Assembly (NCBI RefSeq): GCF_013030265.1
Contig: NZ_WPZQ01000015.1
Coordinates: forward strand, 1 to 64,000
Source of the DNA: Ruegeria arenilitoris
GTDB lineage: Bacteria > Pseudomonadota > Alphaproteobacteria > Rhodobacterales > Rhodobacteraceae
Length of the DNA: 64,000 nt
Reading direction: 5' to 3'
Shown: piece by piece, positions 1 through 9,240 of the stretch
How the letters are laid out: each line of letters begins with the position of its first letter
Position numbering within the stretch: position 1 is the stretch's first letter
The notes under the pieces: generated by a model
Told to the model about the DNA's origin: nothing
The model's input: only the letters and a program-made list of their open reading frames with translations
Databases searched by the model: none
Position numbers and translations under genes: made by a program

Positions 1-495
1 CGTCAGGCCGTCTCTCCGACCCGTCAGCACCGCCTCAGCAGCGCCGGTGAAGGGGGTTCTAAGGATAACCAACAAAAGCCGCAAGTGGAAAATTACGTTC
101 TGCGCGATTTTTTTGCCTTTTTCTTTTAAATATAAATAAAACAATAAGTTACATGCAGCTCACGATAGTCGATAACCATCAAAAGTACGATTAACCCCAC
201 AACAGTTAAGCCTGATCAGATTGGGTGGAAAGGGATCAGCACAAGATATAGAGGATCGGCGCAAACTCCCCACAAGAAGCCGCGAGTCAGATTGGGCGAG
301 TCGTAGTGAGTCTTGCGATTCCAAAGCGCTGAAAATGGCAATCAGCACTCGGATACTCCGTCGAGTTTACTAAATAGATCTGCACGTACTCATTGGCTCA
401 TAAATTTGTATCTTGCTGCGGCAATGTCTTGCACACGCGACAATGATGCGTTCAGGTTCCCGAACAATCGAAACTGAACCAGCTGCAGAACAACG
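1..495. other. Window edge, no recognisable gene
   Basis: No convincing coding region was found on either strand. The first 90 bases are GC-rich. They are followed at about 90-160 by a strongly AT-rich stretch with runs of T and A, which could be promoter DNA for the pxp operon or the tail of a gene outside the window. Short open frames on the minus strand here have no recognisable domain and no good ribosome binding site. Confidence 0.4.
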
Positions 496-1245
496 ATGAC
501 ACCTGCTGATCCCTTTCCACTGGTACGGACTGTTGGCTTTGACGGCATTCTGGTGACCTACGCCGATACGATGACAGAACCTTCGAACCGAGCGGCACTT
601 GCGTTTCGAGCGGAGGTTGAACGACAGCAATGGAAAGGTGTGATCGAAACCTCAGCTTCGCTTGCATCGACCTATATAAGGTTCGACCCCCAGCTTTTGC
701 CTCATAGTGATGTAGAGAGCCGCGTTCACGGATTACTGGCTCAGCAGGATTGGTACAGCGCTCCCCTTCCATCGGGGCGTAAGCTGTGGCGGGTGCCGAC
801 TGTTTATGGCACCGACCTCGCCCCTCAGCTTGAAGAGGCCGCCGCAGCGGCTGGCCTGTCACCCGCCGAGGCGATCCAGCGGCTTGGGCAGTCTCGGGTA
901 CGTGTACTGACGATCGGCTTTGCACCAGGTCAACCTTATCTTGGACCGCTGGGTCCCGAGTTCAACATTCCCCGATTGCAGGAACTGACACCGATGGTAC
1001 CTGAGGGCGCATTGGTTCTGGCAATTTCTCAATTCGTTTTGTTCTCCGGCCCCACCCCGACAGGATGGCGTCATGTTGGCCAGACGGCATTTCGCTGCTT
1101 CCAGCCGGATAGCGATCAGAGCTTTGCCCTGAACCCGGGGGATGAAATGCAGTTTGAACCCATTTCAAAGGAACAGCTGGAACACATTAAGGCCAACAAC
1201 GCTGATGGCACCGGTGGCGCAACCTGTAAGGAGATTGCGGAATGA
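496..1245 (+). CDS. pxpB: 5-oxoprolinase subunit PxpB (KipI family)
   Basis: A 249-residue KipI/allophanate-hydrolase-subunit-1-type protein. It is one of three subunits of the ATP-dependent 5-oxoprolinase that opens 5-oxo-L-proline (pyroglutamate) to L-glutamate in the cytosol. Family signs are the central segment reading VLTIGFAPGQPYLGPL (about residues 136-151), the conserved GW.H.G stretch near residues 191-196, and the usual length. The stop codon overlaps the pxpC start by four bases (ATGA), so translation is probably coupled. The start ATG at 496 has no clear Shine-Dalgarno sequence, so an alternative start is possible. The full trio pxpB-pxpC-pxpA makes the function call strong. No dedicated transporter lies beside it. 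Confidence 0.9.
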   Translation: MTPADPFPLVRTVGFDGILVTYADTMTEPSNRAALAFRAEVERQQWKGVIETSASLASTYIRFDPQLLPHSDVESRVHGLLAQQDWYSAPLPSGRKLWRVPTVYGTDLAPQLEEAAAAAGLSPAEAIQRLGQSRVRVLTIGFAPGQPYLGPLGPEFNIPRLQELTPMVPEGALVLAISQFVLFSGPTPTGWRHVGQTAFRCFQPDSDQSFALNPGDEMQFEPISKEQLEHIKANNADGTGGATCKEIAE

Positions 1246-2240
1246 GTCTGGTCGTTCATCGCATAGGCCCTGCTTGCACTGTGCAGGATCAGGGTCGATC
1301 AGGGTATCTGGATCAGGGATTGTCCCGTTCCGGTGCAGCGGACATTCCAGCCCTGCACGAAGGGGCAGCGCTGCTGGGACAGAGCCCGAGCCATGCAGCT
1401 CTGGAAATGGCGGGAATGGGTGGTGAGTTCGAAGCGACGCAAAACACCCGCGTCGCCCTTACCGGTGCACCGATGCAGGCAAGCATCGATGGCAGTCCAA
1501 TTGCCTGGAATGCCTCACACCTGTTGGAACAGGGACAGCGACTGGTGATCGGGGCGACGCTGCAAGGTAACTATGGCTATCTGCATCTTGGAGGTGGGAT
1601 TAATACCAAGGTTTTTCTGGGGTCCCGCTCGACCCATCTGACTGCTAAGATCGGTCGCCCCGTACAGGTAGGTGACACTATTCCCAAAGGAACCGATACC
1701 GGAGAAACGGGCATGAAACTGCGCCCTGACGAGCGGTTTTCAGGCGGCTTGCTGCGGGTCGTCCAAAGTTTTCAGACCGGCCTGTTCGACGACACCACCC
1801 TGGATCGCTTTACCAGCACCGAGTTTAAACGCGGCGCTCGTGCTAATCGGATGGGCATGCAGCTGGAAAGCGAAGGCGAAGGCTTTGCCGCAAAAGGCCA
1901 GCTGAACATTCTGTCCGAAGTGATCACGCCCGGAGACATTCAAATGACGGGAACGGGGAATCCGTTCATCCTGCTTCCGGAATGTCAGACCACCGGCGGT
2001 TATCCCCGCATCGCCACGGTACTGCCCTGTGACCTGCCCCGTGCCGCGCAAACACCGGCAGGTGGCACCTTGCGGTTTGAGTTTGTAACCTTGGAAGAAG
2101 CCGTGGCGCTTCAGTCCGCCTGTCGGGCAGAGCTTGCGCGCCTGCCAAATCGGGTCGAGGCATTGGTGCGCGATCCACATGACATCCCGGACCTGCTGTC
2201 CTACCAATTGATCGGCGGAGTGATCTCTGCCACCGACTAA
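1242..2240 (+). CDS. pxpC: 5-oxoprolinase subunit PxpC (KipA family)
   Basis: A 332-residue protein of the biotin-dependent carboxyltransferase/KipA fold. It works with PxpB and PxpA in ATP-dependent cleavage of 5-oxoproline. The N-terminus has the family signature VQDQGRSGYLDQGLSRSGA (about residues 12-30), and a later segment, FLGSRSTHL, sits near residue 125. The family also includes urea-carboxylase-associated proteins, but with PxpB upstream (4-base overlap) and the LamB/YcsF protein 12 bases downstream, 5-oxoprolinase is by far the best reading. Length is normal and no key segment is missing. Confidence 0.9.
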   Translation: MSLVVHRIGPACTVQDQGRSGYLDQGLSRSGAADIPALHEGAALLGQSPSHAALEMAGMGGEFEATQNTRVALTGAPMQASIDGSPIAWNASHLLEQGQRLVIGATLQGNYGYLHLGGGINTKVFLGSRSTHLTAKIGRPVQVGDTIPKGTDTGETGMKLRPDERFSGGLLRVVQSFQTGLFDDTTLDRFTSTEFKRGARANRMGMQLESEGEGFAAKGQLNILSEVITPGDIQMTGTGNPFILLPECQTTGGYPRIATVLPCDLPRAAQTPAGGTLRFEFVTLEEAVALQSACRAELARLPNRVEALVRDPHDIPDLLSYQLIGGVISATD

Positions 2241-2252
2241 GGAGACTTACCG

Positions 2253-3014
2253 ATGCCTCGCGTCGATCTGAATGCCGATATGGGTGAAAGCTTTGGCCCC
2301 TGGAAAATGGGGGACGATGAAAGCCTGCTGAAAATCATCACCTCCGCCAACATCGCCTGCGGCTTCCACGCGGGCGACCCGGATGTGATGGCAAAGACGA
2401 TGACCACTGCAGCCGAAAACGGGGTCGGCATTGGCGCGCATCCCGGTTTTCCGGACCTTCAGGGTTTTGGACGCCGCAACATGAAAGTGCCGCATGACAG
2501 CTTGCGGAACCTGGTGCGGTATCAGCTGGGCGCTGCCATGGGCATGGCAACGGCCGTCGGTACAAGAGTACGCCATCTGAAACTGCACGGAGCACTGGCA
2601 AACATGTGCTCGGTTGATGTGGATATGGCGCGCGCCTGCTATCAGGGCGCGCTGGATGTGGATCCGGACATCATCATCATGGTCCTAGCGGTCACCAAAC
2701 AGGAAGAGGCTGTGCGCGAACTGGGGTGCAAATGGGTGGGCGAGATTTTTGCCGACCGCGCCTATAATGACGACGGCACCCTGGTCGATCGCAGCCTTCC
2801 GGGTGCGGTGATTCATGATGCCGAGATTGCCGGTCCACGCATTCTGAACATGGTCCGTGAAGGTGCGATTATCACCGAAAGCGGTAAGCGGCTGGAATCC
2901 TCGATCGACACGATCTGTCTGCATGGTGACGGACCAACCGCAGTTCAGATCGCAAAATCCGTTCGTGAAAACCTGATTGCAGGTGGTGTAGAGGTTACCA
3001 AATTCACGCGGTAG
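2253..3014 (+). CDS. pxpA: 5-oxoprolinase subunit PxpA (LamB/YcsF family)
   Basis: A 253-residue LamB/YcsF-family protein, the third 5-oxoprolinase subunit. The N-terminus VDLNADMGESFG is the classic family signature, followed by NIACGFHAGDP (residues about 33-43) and GAHPGFPD (about 62-69). Later come VRHLKLHGAL and ICLHGDGP. These His/Asp-rich segments form the putative metal and substrate site. An AAGGAG sequence just upstream of the ATG supports the start. It is the last gene of the operon. A hairpin follows the stop within 20 bases. Confidence 0.92.
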   Translation: MPRVDLNADMGESFGPWKMGDDESLLKIITSANIACGFHAGDPDVMAKTMTTAAENGVGIGAHPGFPDLQGFGRRNMKVPHDSLRNLVRYQLGAAMGMATAVGTRVRHLKLHGALANMCSVDVDMARACYQGALDVDPDIIIMVLAVTKQEEAVRELGCKWVGEIFADRAYNDDGTLVDRSLPGAVIHDAEIAGPRILNMVREGAIITESGKRLESSIDTICLHGDGPTAVQIAKSVRENLIAGGVEVTKFTR

Positions 3015-3023
3015 CCTTGCGGC

Positions 3024-3055
3024 AAAAAAAGGGCTGCGAAATTCCTTTCGCAGCC
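3024..3055 (-). terminator. Intrinsic terminator after the carboxypeptidase gene
   Basis: A perfect 10-bp stem (GGCTGCGAAA / TTTCGCAGCC, 3032-3041 and 3046-3055) with a TTCC loop. On the minus strand it is followed by seven T residues (complement of the A run at 3024-3030), the standard Rho-independent layout for the minus-strand gene ending at 3085. For the plus-strand pxp operon ending at 3014 the same hairpin lacks a T tract, so it may only partly stop that transcript. Confidence 0.8.
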
Positions 3056-3084
3056 AATCACCATCCAGGAGAGAATGCCGGGCC

Positions 3085-4515
3085 TTATGATGGCCCGATC
3101 ATGAAACAGGTAACGTTGCGTGCTTGAAGGCGGCGGCAGGCCAGATCTGCCTGTTCGCGGGTCATACCCTGAAAAGTCGCCTCGAAACCACGAGAGCTTC
3201 GGTTCACCTTGCGCAGAGTCCCTTCCAGAGTGGTCATTTCTGACAGCGCGGTTTTCAGCAAGATCTTTTCCGCTTCGTAGCGGGTTGTGTAGCGACCTAC
3301 GTTGACGCCCCAGAGATGCCCGCCTGACGTAGACAGGCGTGTTACGACCTCTTGTTCGGGTTCCGGCTGCTCGGCGGGTTGGGTTGATGCAAGCACCAGA
3401 TTGTCGGGCCGTAGCGCGGGGCGCGTATCGGCGTTTTCAACAGGCGGGGCTGTTGGTGCTATATCAGCTGCCGCAATGGCTGCTGCAATGCCATCCTGAA
3501 TACGCGCGCCATTCTTGGCGGCAGTTTCCGCCACAGCGCTGGCAACCTGAAGGCCCGCACCGGCACCGGGCCGCAAAACTGGCCGCAAGCTTTTCTTGGG
3601 CGCGCCAACCAGGCGCACAATCTTGGTCGCGTCACCGAGGCCGGTGTTGCCGGCATAAGCAGGGCGCGACGGTTTGCGGATCGGTGCGCGCGAGGGTGCG
3701 CGGCGGAAACCCAGGTCCAGCAACTCAGCTACTTTGGCGTTGCGCGAAGCACCCGATTTGCCACCAAAGACGGTAGCGATGATGCGTTCATCCTTGCGCT
3801 TGGCCGACGCAACCAGATTGAACCCGGCTGCACGGGTGTAGCCAGTCTTGATCCCGTCCGCCCCTTTATAGGCTGCCAACAGACGGCGGTTCGTGTTCGG
3901 AACTGTTTTGATACCCGCATGAGTCGATTGCCGCGAGAACAGGTTGTAGTACTGCGGGTAGTCATAAAGCAGGTGACGGCCCAGTGTAGTCATGTCGCGT
4001 GCCGTCGAAAGATGGCCCGATTCAGTCAGACCATGCGCGTTCTTGAACGTGGTGCGGCTCATCCCCATCGCCTTGGCCGTGCGGGTCATGCGACGTGCAA
4101 AGGCGGCCTCGGATCCGCTGATCGCGATTCCGATTGCGGTTGCCGCATCATTGGCCGATTTCACGGCCGCCGCGCGGATCAGATAACGAAATGCAATGGT
4201 CTGCCCTGTACGCAAGCCCAGTTTCGACGGCGGCTCGGATGAGGCCTTTTTGGTAATACGAACCGGTGTGTCCAGGGTAATCTCGCCATTTCGCACCGCC
4301 TCAAATGCGATGTAGAGCGTCATCATTTTTGTCAGCGATGCCGGATGCAGCCGCGTGTCAGCATTGCGGGAATGCAATACCTCTCCGGTACGCGCATCGA
4401 TTACCATCGCCGCATAAGGTGCTGAGATGGCCTGCAATGGCGCCAAGACTAGCAGCCATAGCATAGCTATAAGGATAAAGCCCATTCGGGCCGGAACTGT
4501 CCGCCGAATCTGCAC
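3085..4515 (-). CDS. D-alanyl-D-alanine carboxypeptidase (peptidase S11) with SPOR domain
   Basis: A 476-residue penicillin-binding protein of the PBP5/6 type that trims the terminal D-Ala from peptidoglycan stem peptides in the periplasm. A signal peptide spans about residues 1-31. The three catalytic motifs are present: S60-L-T-K63, S120-A-N122 and K223-T-G225. A proline- and alanine-rich linker (about 265-390) leads to a C-terminal SPOR domain (about 393-476, from GGHLWGVNVGRY), which normally binds denuded glycan strands at the septum. The SPOR tail is common in alphaproteobacterial S11 enzymes. The gene is transcribed alone. The 251 bases between it and the next minus-strand gene hold its promoter region and nothing else recognisable. 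Confidence 0.92.
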   Translation of the reverse strand: MQIRRTVPARMGFILIAMLWLLVLAPLQAISAPYAAMVIDARTGEVLHSRNADTRLHPASLTKMMTLYIAFEAVRNGEITLDTPVRITKKASSEPPSKLGLRTGQTIAFRYLIRAAAVKSANDAATAIGIAISGSEAAFARRMTRTAKAMGMSRTTFKNAHGLTESGHLSTARDMTTLGRHLLYDYPQYYNLFSRQSTHAGIKTVPNTNRRLLAAYKGADGIKTGYTRAAGFNLVASAKRKDERIIATVFGGKSGASRNAKVAELLDLGFRRAPSRAPIRKPSRPAYAGNTGLGDATKIVRLVGAPKKSLRPVLRPGAGAGLQVASAVAETAAKNGARIQDGIAAAIAAADIAPTAPPVENADTRPALRPDNLVLASTQPAEQPEPEQEVVTRLSTSGGHLWGVNVGRYTTRYEAEKILLKTALSEMTTLEGTLRKVNRSSRGFEATFQGMTREQADLACRRLQARNVTCFMIGPS

Positions 4516-4766
4516 GATCTTTGCCTCTGTCTGCCTCGCGCCGCCGGGTTTTCCCGGTCAGCTAATCTTGTTTTATTGTGGTTCAGGCTAACACAGAGGG
4601 TGGCCGAAATAAACCGAAAGGTGAAATTTCCACACCAATGTTATCGTTTCAGGTAGCACTATATCTGGCGATTGAGCATGCGCGACCTACCAAACAGGCG
4701 ATATTGCCGAAAACAAGGCGCAGTGGGATTTCGAATTTTTCAAAACTGAGACCATTGCGCAACAGA

Positions 4767-5468
4767 TCAGGGAATCTCCCGAACAAGCGATGCCAGGCCA
4801 CCCAGATTCCGCAGTTCGCGAAATCTGGGATTATCAACCGGAACATCTGCGTGCTCGATCTCCCATACCATTCCGTGCGGGACGTAGACACCCCAACACC
4901 CAGCCTGAATCGGTGCGACCACATCCGAGCGCACCGAGTTACCCACCATCATCGACGCCCCCGGACCGTCACCGTGGCGCTCAAAGATCGTACGATAGGT
5001 GTCTGATGTCTTTTCCGAGACGATCTCGACCTCATCAAACAATTCACCCAGACCCGATTGCGCAAGCTTGCGTTCCTGATCGATCAAATCTCCCTTGGTT
5101 ATCAGCAACACACGATAAGAGTGCGCGACAGATTCGATCGCCTCCCGAGCATGGGGCAGCAGTTCAATCGGATGGGCCAGCATCTCTTGCCCGGCCTCAA
5201 CCAACTGACGAATAACGGCTGCAGGCACCTTGTCCTCAGTCACCTCGATCGCAGTTTCGATCATCGACAATGTGAAGCCTTTGATTCCGTACCCATAGTG
5301 CCGGATGTTGCGCTTTTCCGCCGCAAGCAATCGATCCATCAGGTGATCACGCTCGGCATGATCGGCAAGCAGATCCGCGAAATACGCCTGCGTCAGCTGA
5401 AAAAACCGCTCATTATGCCAAAGAGTGTCGTCTGCATCGAAGCCTATGGTTGTCAGCTTGTCTTCCAT
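4767..5468 (-). CDS. HAD-superfamily hydrolase
   Basis: A 233-residue haloacid-dehalogenase-like hydrolase, probably a phosphatase. Motif I is FDADDTLWH (nucleophile Asp11, acid/base Asp13). Motif II is the Thr in LLITKGD (about 119-125). Motif III/IV appears as MMVGNSVRSDV (about 167-177), where GNS-x-x-SD replaces the more usual GDS-x-x-D. The cap is of the helical C1 type between motifs I and II. The substrate cannot be told from sequence. It stands alone on the minus strand, about 90 bases upstream of and divergent from clpS. The divergent spacer 5469-5560 must hold both promoters. Confidence 0.85.
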   Translation of the reverse strand: MEDKLTTIGFDADDTLWHNERFFQLTQAYFADLLADHAERDHLMDRLLAAEKRNIRHYGYGIKGFTLSMIETAIEVTEDKVPAAVIRQLVEAGQEMLAHPIELLPHAREAIESVAHSYRVLLITKGDLIDQERKLAQSGLGELFDEVEIVSEKTSDTYRTIFERHGDGPGASMMVGNSVRSDVVAPIQAGCWGVYVPHGMVWEIEHADVPVDNPRFRELRNLGGLASLVREIP

Positions 5469-5560
5469 TCCGATTACGTCCAGTCCCTCTTTCCTCTGGA
5501 TACGGTGACGTTATATAAGCCAACAGATAAACCGAAGCTTGAATCGGAAACTCACTAGAA

Positions 5561-5902
5561 ATGCTCGAAACCCAGTGGATGATGTCTGACAAGTCGGACG
5601 AGGATGGCGATACGTCAATCCTTGTTCAGACGAAGCCCAAGACCAAGCGTCCTCCGTTGTACAAAGTTCTGCTGCTGAATGACGATTACACGCCGATGGA
5701 ATTCGTCGTGCACGTTCTCGAGCGTTTCTTCTCGATGACGCATGCGCAGGCGTTTGAAATCATGCTGACGGTGCACAAAAAAGGTGTGGCCGTCGTGGGC
5801 GTGTTCAGTCACGAAATCGCCGAGACCAAGGTCGGTCAGGTGATGGATTTTGCGCGTCGGCATCAACATCCGCTTCAGTGCACAATGGAACGGGAAGAGT
5901 AA
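5561..5902 (+). CDS. clpS: ATP-dependent Clp protease adaptor ClpS
   Basis: A 113-residue ClpS adaptor that delivers N-degron substrates to ClpAP in the cytosol. The core [20 protein letters not shown] contains the NDD/TPM segment that forms the N-degron pocket. The later [11 protein letters not shown] and the family-typical C-terminal segment ending [11 protein letters not shown] follow. The N-terminal tail is acidic and disordered, as usual. ATG codons at 5579 and 5582 are also possible starts (MMSDK). clpA is not in this window and the next gene is a methyltransferase. Confidence 0.93.
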   Translation: MLETQWMMSDKSDEDGDTSILVQTKPKTKRPPLYKVLLLNDDYTPMEFVVHVLERFFSMTHAQAFEIMLTVHKKGVAVVGVFSHEIAETKVGQVMDFARRHQHPLQCTMEREE

Positions 5903-5952
5903 GGCGGCAGAGCGGACGATAGCCCGCGCCAGACCTTTTGCAGGAATTACCT

Positions 5953-6918
5953 ATGTCCCCTCGCCTCAGCCTTGCATTGGAAAGCGGTCTGACGTTGTCA
6001 CAGCCCGTGTCAGTCTTGGCGCCCACATCAGATCACGATCTGTCTGAATTGCCGCGCGAGACGCAGGTGGTTCAACCCTTCAAGCCCTTTCACGATCATT
6101 TCGAGGCGCAGGGTTTTGCAGCCACGCCTGCAGCGGATGACCCCTGTCAGGATGCGATTGTCTTTCTGCCTCGCGCCAAGGCGCTTGCCCGTGCTCTGGT
6201 ACACCAGGCGTGTCACCGCGCCAGTGGGACTGTCGTCGTGGACGGTGCAAAAACCGATGGCGTAGACAGCTTGCTGAAAGACATTCGCAAGCGGGTTCCG
6301 GTTGAAGGGCCCATTGCCAAGGCCCACGGCAAAATCTTCTGGTTTCAATCCGACCCAGCGGCGTTCTCCGATTGGGCCGCGGCAGAAACGCAGCAGGCGG
6401 ATGGGTTTCAGACCGCACCCGGTGTGTTTTCTGCGGATGGGATCGATCCGGCCTCGGCTCTGCTACTGAAAGCTTTACCCATAAAGCTGGGTTCACGGGT
6501 AGCCGATCTGGGCGCCGGATGGGGCTATTTGTCAGCAGGTTTGCTGAAGGACGACAGCATCCGTGCATTGCATCTGGTCGAGGCAGACCATACCGCCCTG
6601 GATTGCGCGCGCGCCAACGTGACAGATTCTCGTGCCCAGTTTTATTGGGCAGATGCCGTCACATGGAACGCTCCGGAACCGATAGATACCGTCATCATGA
6701 ACCCACCGTTCCACACTTCCCGCAGTGCTGACCCGGCACTTGGACAGGGGTTCATCAGCGCGGCAGCGCGCAATCTGGTCCGTTCGGGTCACCTATGGAT
6801 GGTGGCCAACCGCCATCTGCCCTACGAAGCAACCCTGAGCGACATGTTTGCGCAGGTCGATGAGGTAGCCGGAGACAATCGGTTCAAGGTTTTTCATGCC
6901 TCTCGCCCTCGGCGATAA
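5953..6918 (+). CDS. rsmC: RsmC-like class I SAM-dependent methyltransferase
   Basis: A 321-residue protein resembling 16S rRNA guanine-N2 methyltransferase RsmC. It has an N-terminal degenerate methyltransferase-like half and a C-terminal catalytic half. The SAM site reads VADLGAGWGYLSAGLL (motif I), then HLVEADHTALDCARANV (acidic loop). The catalytic NPPFHTSRSADPALGQGFI stretch carries the NPPF motif of exocyclic-amine N-methyltransferases. The ATG at 5953 is preferred because AGGAA lies 6 bases upstream; a TTG at 5938 is in frame but poorly placed. RsmC versus the related RlmG cannot be settled without alignment. Confidence 0.8.
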   Translation: MSPRLSLALESGLTLSQPVSVLAPTSDHDLSELPRETQVVQPFKPFHDHFEAQGFAATPAADDPCQDAIVFLPRAKALARALVHQACHRASGTVVVDGAKTDGVDSLLKDIRKRVPVEGPIAKAHGKIFWFQSDPAAFSDWAAAETQQADGFQTAPGVFSADGIDPASALLLKALPIKLGSRVADLGAGWGYLSAGLLKDDSIRALHLVEADHTALDCARANVTDSRAQFYWADAVTWNAPEPIDTVIMNPPFHTSRSADPALGQGFISAAARNLVRSGHLWMVANRHLPYEATLSDMFAQVDEVAGDNRFKVFHASRPRR

Positions 6919-6955
6919 GGCCCGCTAACCTGCGCCACAACTCAGGAGGATTCGA

Positions 6956-7756
6956 ATGTCCTTTTCCATAGCTGGCAAAACAGCAATCGTTACCGGCGGA
7001 GCAAATGGGATCGGCCTGGCCATCGGGCGTCACTTTGCGGATGCCGGGGCTAACGTCATGTTCGCCGACATGGATGAAAAGCGCCTGCTCGAGGAGCTGG
7101 GTGAACAGGCCGATGACAGCAATATCCGCTATTTTGCAGGCGATCTTCGTGAAAAGCTGACAATCGCGAACCTGCTTTCAGCGACATTGGACGCCTTCGA
7201 TCAGGTCGACATTCTGATCAACGGTGCCCGGCAGGTCATACCCTCTGATCCGCTGGACATGGAGGACGACTCGGTTCGCACCCTGCTGAACCAGAACCTC
7301 ATGCCGGCCTTGCGGCTGAGCCAGCTGGTTTCGAAGCGTATGATCAAGCAAGCTGGTGACGATGATGAAAACCCAGCCGGTTCCATCATCAATCTGTCCT
7401 CAATTGCCGCGCGTCGCACTCATCCGGACCTGATGGCCTATTCGGTTTCAACGGCGGCTCTGGATCAGATGACCAGGTCTTTGGCTGTTGCCCTGGCCCC
7501 GAACCGGATTCGCGTGAACTCAATCGCGCTGGGTTCGGTAATGAGCGCATCATTGCAATCTACCCTGAAAGAGAACCGGGATTTCCGGGACGATATCGAA
7601 AAGCACACACCGTTGGCGCGTATCGCTGCGCCCAATGAACTGGTTGAAACCGCACAATTCCTGGCCTCGGACGCGGCGGGTTTCATGACCGGACAAATCC
7701 TGACAATCGACGGCGGCCGCACCCTGCTGGACCCGGTCGCTGCCCCTGCACATTAA
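6956..7756 (+). CDS. SDR-family protein with altered catalytic motif
   Basis: A 266-residue classical short-chain dehydrogenase/reductase fold. The cofactor motif TGGANGIG sits at about residues 14-21 and the acidic FADMD (about 37-41) suggests NAD(H). The Ser of the active site is in INLSSIAA. The usual YxxxK reads Y162-S-V-S-T166, so the catalytic lysine is threonine. The NNAG motif is also altered, to INGAR. The enzyme may therefore be weak, differently wired, or a non-catalytic paralogue. An AGGAGG site precedes the ATG. It ends 5 bases before hemF, so the two are probably co-transcribed, but no haem role is known for such a protein. Confidence 0.85.
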   Translation: MSFSIAGKTAIVTGGANGIGLAIGRHFADAGANVMFADMDEKRLLEELGEQADDSNIRYFAGDLREKLTIANLLSATLDAFDQVDILINGARQVIPSDPLDMEDDSVRTLLNQNLMPALRLSQLVSKRMIKQAGDDDENPAGSIINLSSIAARRTHPDLMAYSVSTAALDQMTRSLAVALAPNRIRVNSIALGSVMSASLQSTLKENRDFRDDIEKHTPLARIAAPNELVETAQFLASDAAGFMTGQILTIDGGRTLLDPVAAPAH

Positions 7757-7761
7757 GACCC

Positions 7762-8646
7762 ATGTTTGAAACTGAAAAAGCCACTGCTGCAGCCTGGTTC
7801 CGTGAGCTGCGCGATGACATCGTCACCGCCTTTGAAGCGCTTGAAGACAGCCACGAGGCTGGACCGTTCTCGGATGCAAAGCCCGGCCGGTTCGAAGTCA
7901 AGGAAACCAGACGCCAATCCGATGACGGTTCGGACGCAGGCGGCGGACTAATGTCGGTGATGCGCGGTGGACGTGTATTCGAGAAGGTCGGTGTCAACGT
8001 CTCGACCGTTTATGGAACACTGGGTGAGCGCGCCCAGCAAGCAATGGCTGCGCGCAAGGGCATTCCGGGCATGAAGGATGACCCAAGGTTCTGGGCCTCG
8101 GGGATCAGTCTGGTCGCGCATATGCAGAATCCGCATGTCCCGGCGGTCCATATGAACACGCGTATGTTCTGGACCCCCCATGCCTGGTGGTTTGGCGGCG
8201 GCTCCGATCTGAACCCGTGCATCGAATATGATGACGACACAGCGCATTTTCATGCGATGCAAAAGGCGCATCTGGATCCGCATGGCCCCGGCCACTACCC
8301 GCGTCTGAAGGAATGGGCGGACGAGTACTTTTATATCCCACACCGCAAGCGTGCGCGTGGAGTTGGCGGCATTTTCATGGACGATTATTGCACCGGGGAC
8401 TGGCAGGCCGACTTTGCGCTGACGCAGGATATCGGGCGTGCGTTTCTGCCGGCCTTCCTGCCCCTCGTCGAAAAGCGCCGAGTTCAGGGCTTCGGCGAAG
8501 ACGACAAGAACACGCAACTGGTGCACCGTGGCCTCTATGCCGAATACAACCTTGTCTATGACCGGGGCACCAAATTCGGGCTGGAAACCGGACACGATCC
8601 GGACGCGGTTCTGATGAGCCTGCCACCTCTGGCCAAATGGGTCTGA
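7762..8646 (+). CDS. hemF: Oxygen-dependent coproporphyrinogen III oxidase
   Basis: A 294-residue HemF. It converts coproporphyrinogen III to protoporphyrinogen IX by two oxidative decarboxylations with O2, in haem and bacteriochlorophyll synthesis. Signature stretches are VHMNTRMFW, WWFGGGSDLNP, GVGGIFMDD and the long GFGEDDKNTQLVHRGLYAEYN-type region before RGTKFGLETG. Length matches the family. The gene starts 5 bases after the preceding SDR gene without a strong ribosome site of its own, which points to co-transcription. Its stop lies 9 bases from the convergent stop of the next gene. Confidence 0.95.
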   Translation: MFETEKATAAAWFRELRDDIVTAFEALEDSHEAGPFSDAKPGRFEVKETRRQSDDGSDAGGGLMSVMRGGRVFEKVGVNVSTVYGTLGERAQQAMAARKGIPGMKDDPRFWASGISLVAHMQNPHVPAVHMNTRMFWTPHAWWFGGGSDLNPCIEYDDDTAHFHAMQKAHLDPHGPGHYPRLKEWADEYFYIPHRKRARGVGGIFMDDYCTGDWQADFALTQDIGRAFLPAFLPLVEKRRVQGFGEDDKNTQLVHRGLYAEYNLVYDRGTKFGLETGHDPDAVLMSLPPLAKWV

Positions 8647-8655
8647 ACCTCGGGC

Positions 8656-9066
8656 TCAGAAACCCAGATCCATGAAGTTGTCGTAGCAATACCCCTGCGC
8701 AGACGCAGCCGTCATGTTCGCCCCTACCCGTTTGACGGTGACAGAATAGCCTGGACTTGTGTCAGCCCCGGCCGGCGGTGTCAGGGAGAACTGGACCGTC
8801 CGCACGCCAGGCTCATATGCCCTGTAGATATAGATGCGCTGCGTGGCAGACGTTCTGAGGGTGCGGATGGCAAAATCGCCGATCCCGCACCAATAGGTGA
8901 CGGGCGCGGTGCTACCGCTGGTTGCCACTTCGTAAACACCGCCATCCATCGGAGTAACCGTTGTCTGGTAGGCGGGCCTTATGCCGACGCCAAACCCTAT
9001 GGCGGACGCAAATCCCGGTACCAAAATCAGCGAGATCAAAGTGCTTATCTTCACCAAGCGGTTCAT
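8656..9066 (-). CDS. Hypothetical secreted protein
   Basis: A 136-residue protein that I do not recognise. The chosen ATG at 9066 gives a clear Sec signal peptide (MNRLVKISTLISLILVPGFASA, cleavage near residue 22); an upstream frame extension adds only implausible residues. The mature part is short and rich in small and beta-forming residues. It has two cysteines, one in YWCGIGDFAIR and one in GYCYDNFMDLGF near the C-terminus, and could form a small disulfide-stabilised periplasmic domain. It is convergent with hemF and divergent from the acyltransferase/Hint pair. No function is proposed. Confidence 0.6.
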   Translation of the reverse strand: MNRLVKISTLISLILVPGFASAIGFGVGIRPAYQTTVTPMDGGVYEVATSGSTAPVTYWCGIGDFAIRTLRTSATQRIYIYRAYEPGVRTVQFSLTPPAGADTSPGYSVTVKRVGANMTAASAQGYCYDNFMDLGF

Positions 9067-9240
9067 AATAAATCCAATCCCAAGAATTCTTGTTTGAGAT
9101 CGATAATAGATGGCGCGCCGGTTGAGTAAAGCCGGACAGGCCACGTACAAGGGTCATTGACCCAAATCGCGCTCAGCCAAAAAGCTATCATTTCAACAAT
9201 TTGCGCGCTAACATCGCGATATGTTTGTTTGTTGAGGTGC

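Noticed and set aside
1-90. GC-rich block at the left edge, considered as an rRNA leader or the end of a gene
   Set aside because: No rRNA sequence, start codon or recognisable protein end could be shown, so it is left as unassigned.
452-925. 157-codon minus-strand frame over pxpB
   Set aside because: It is antisense to a well-supported gene and its translation has no motif.
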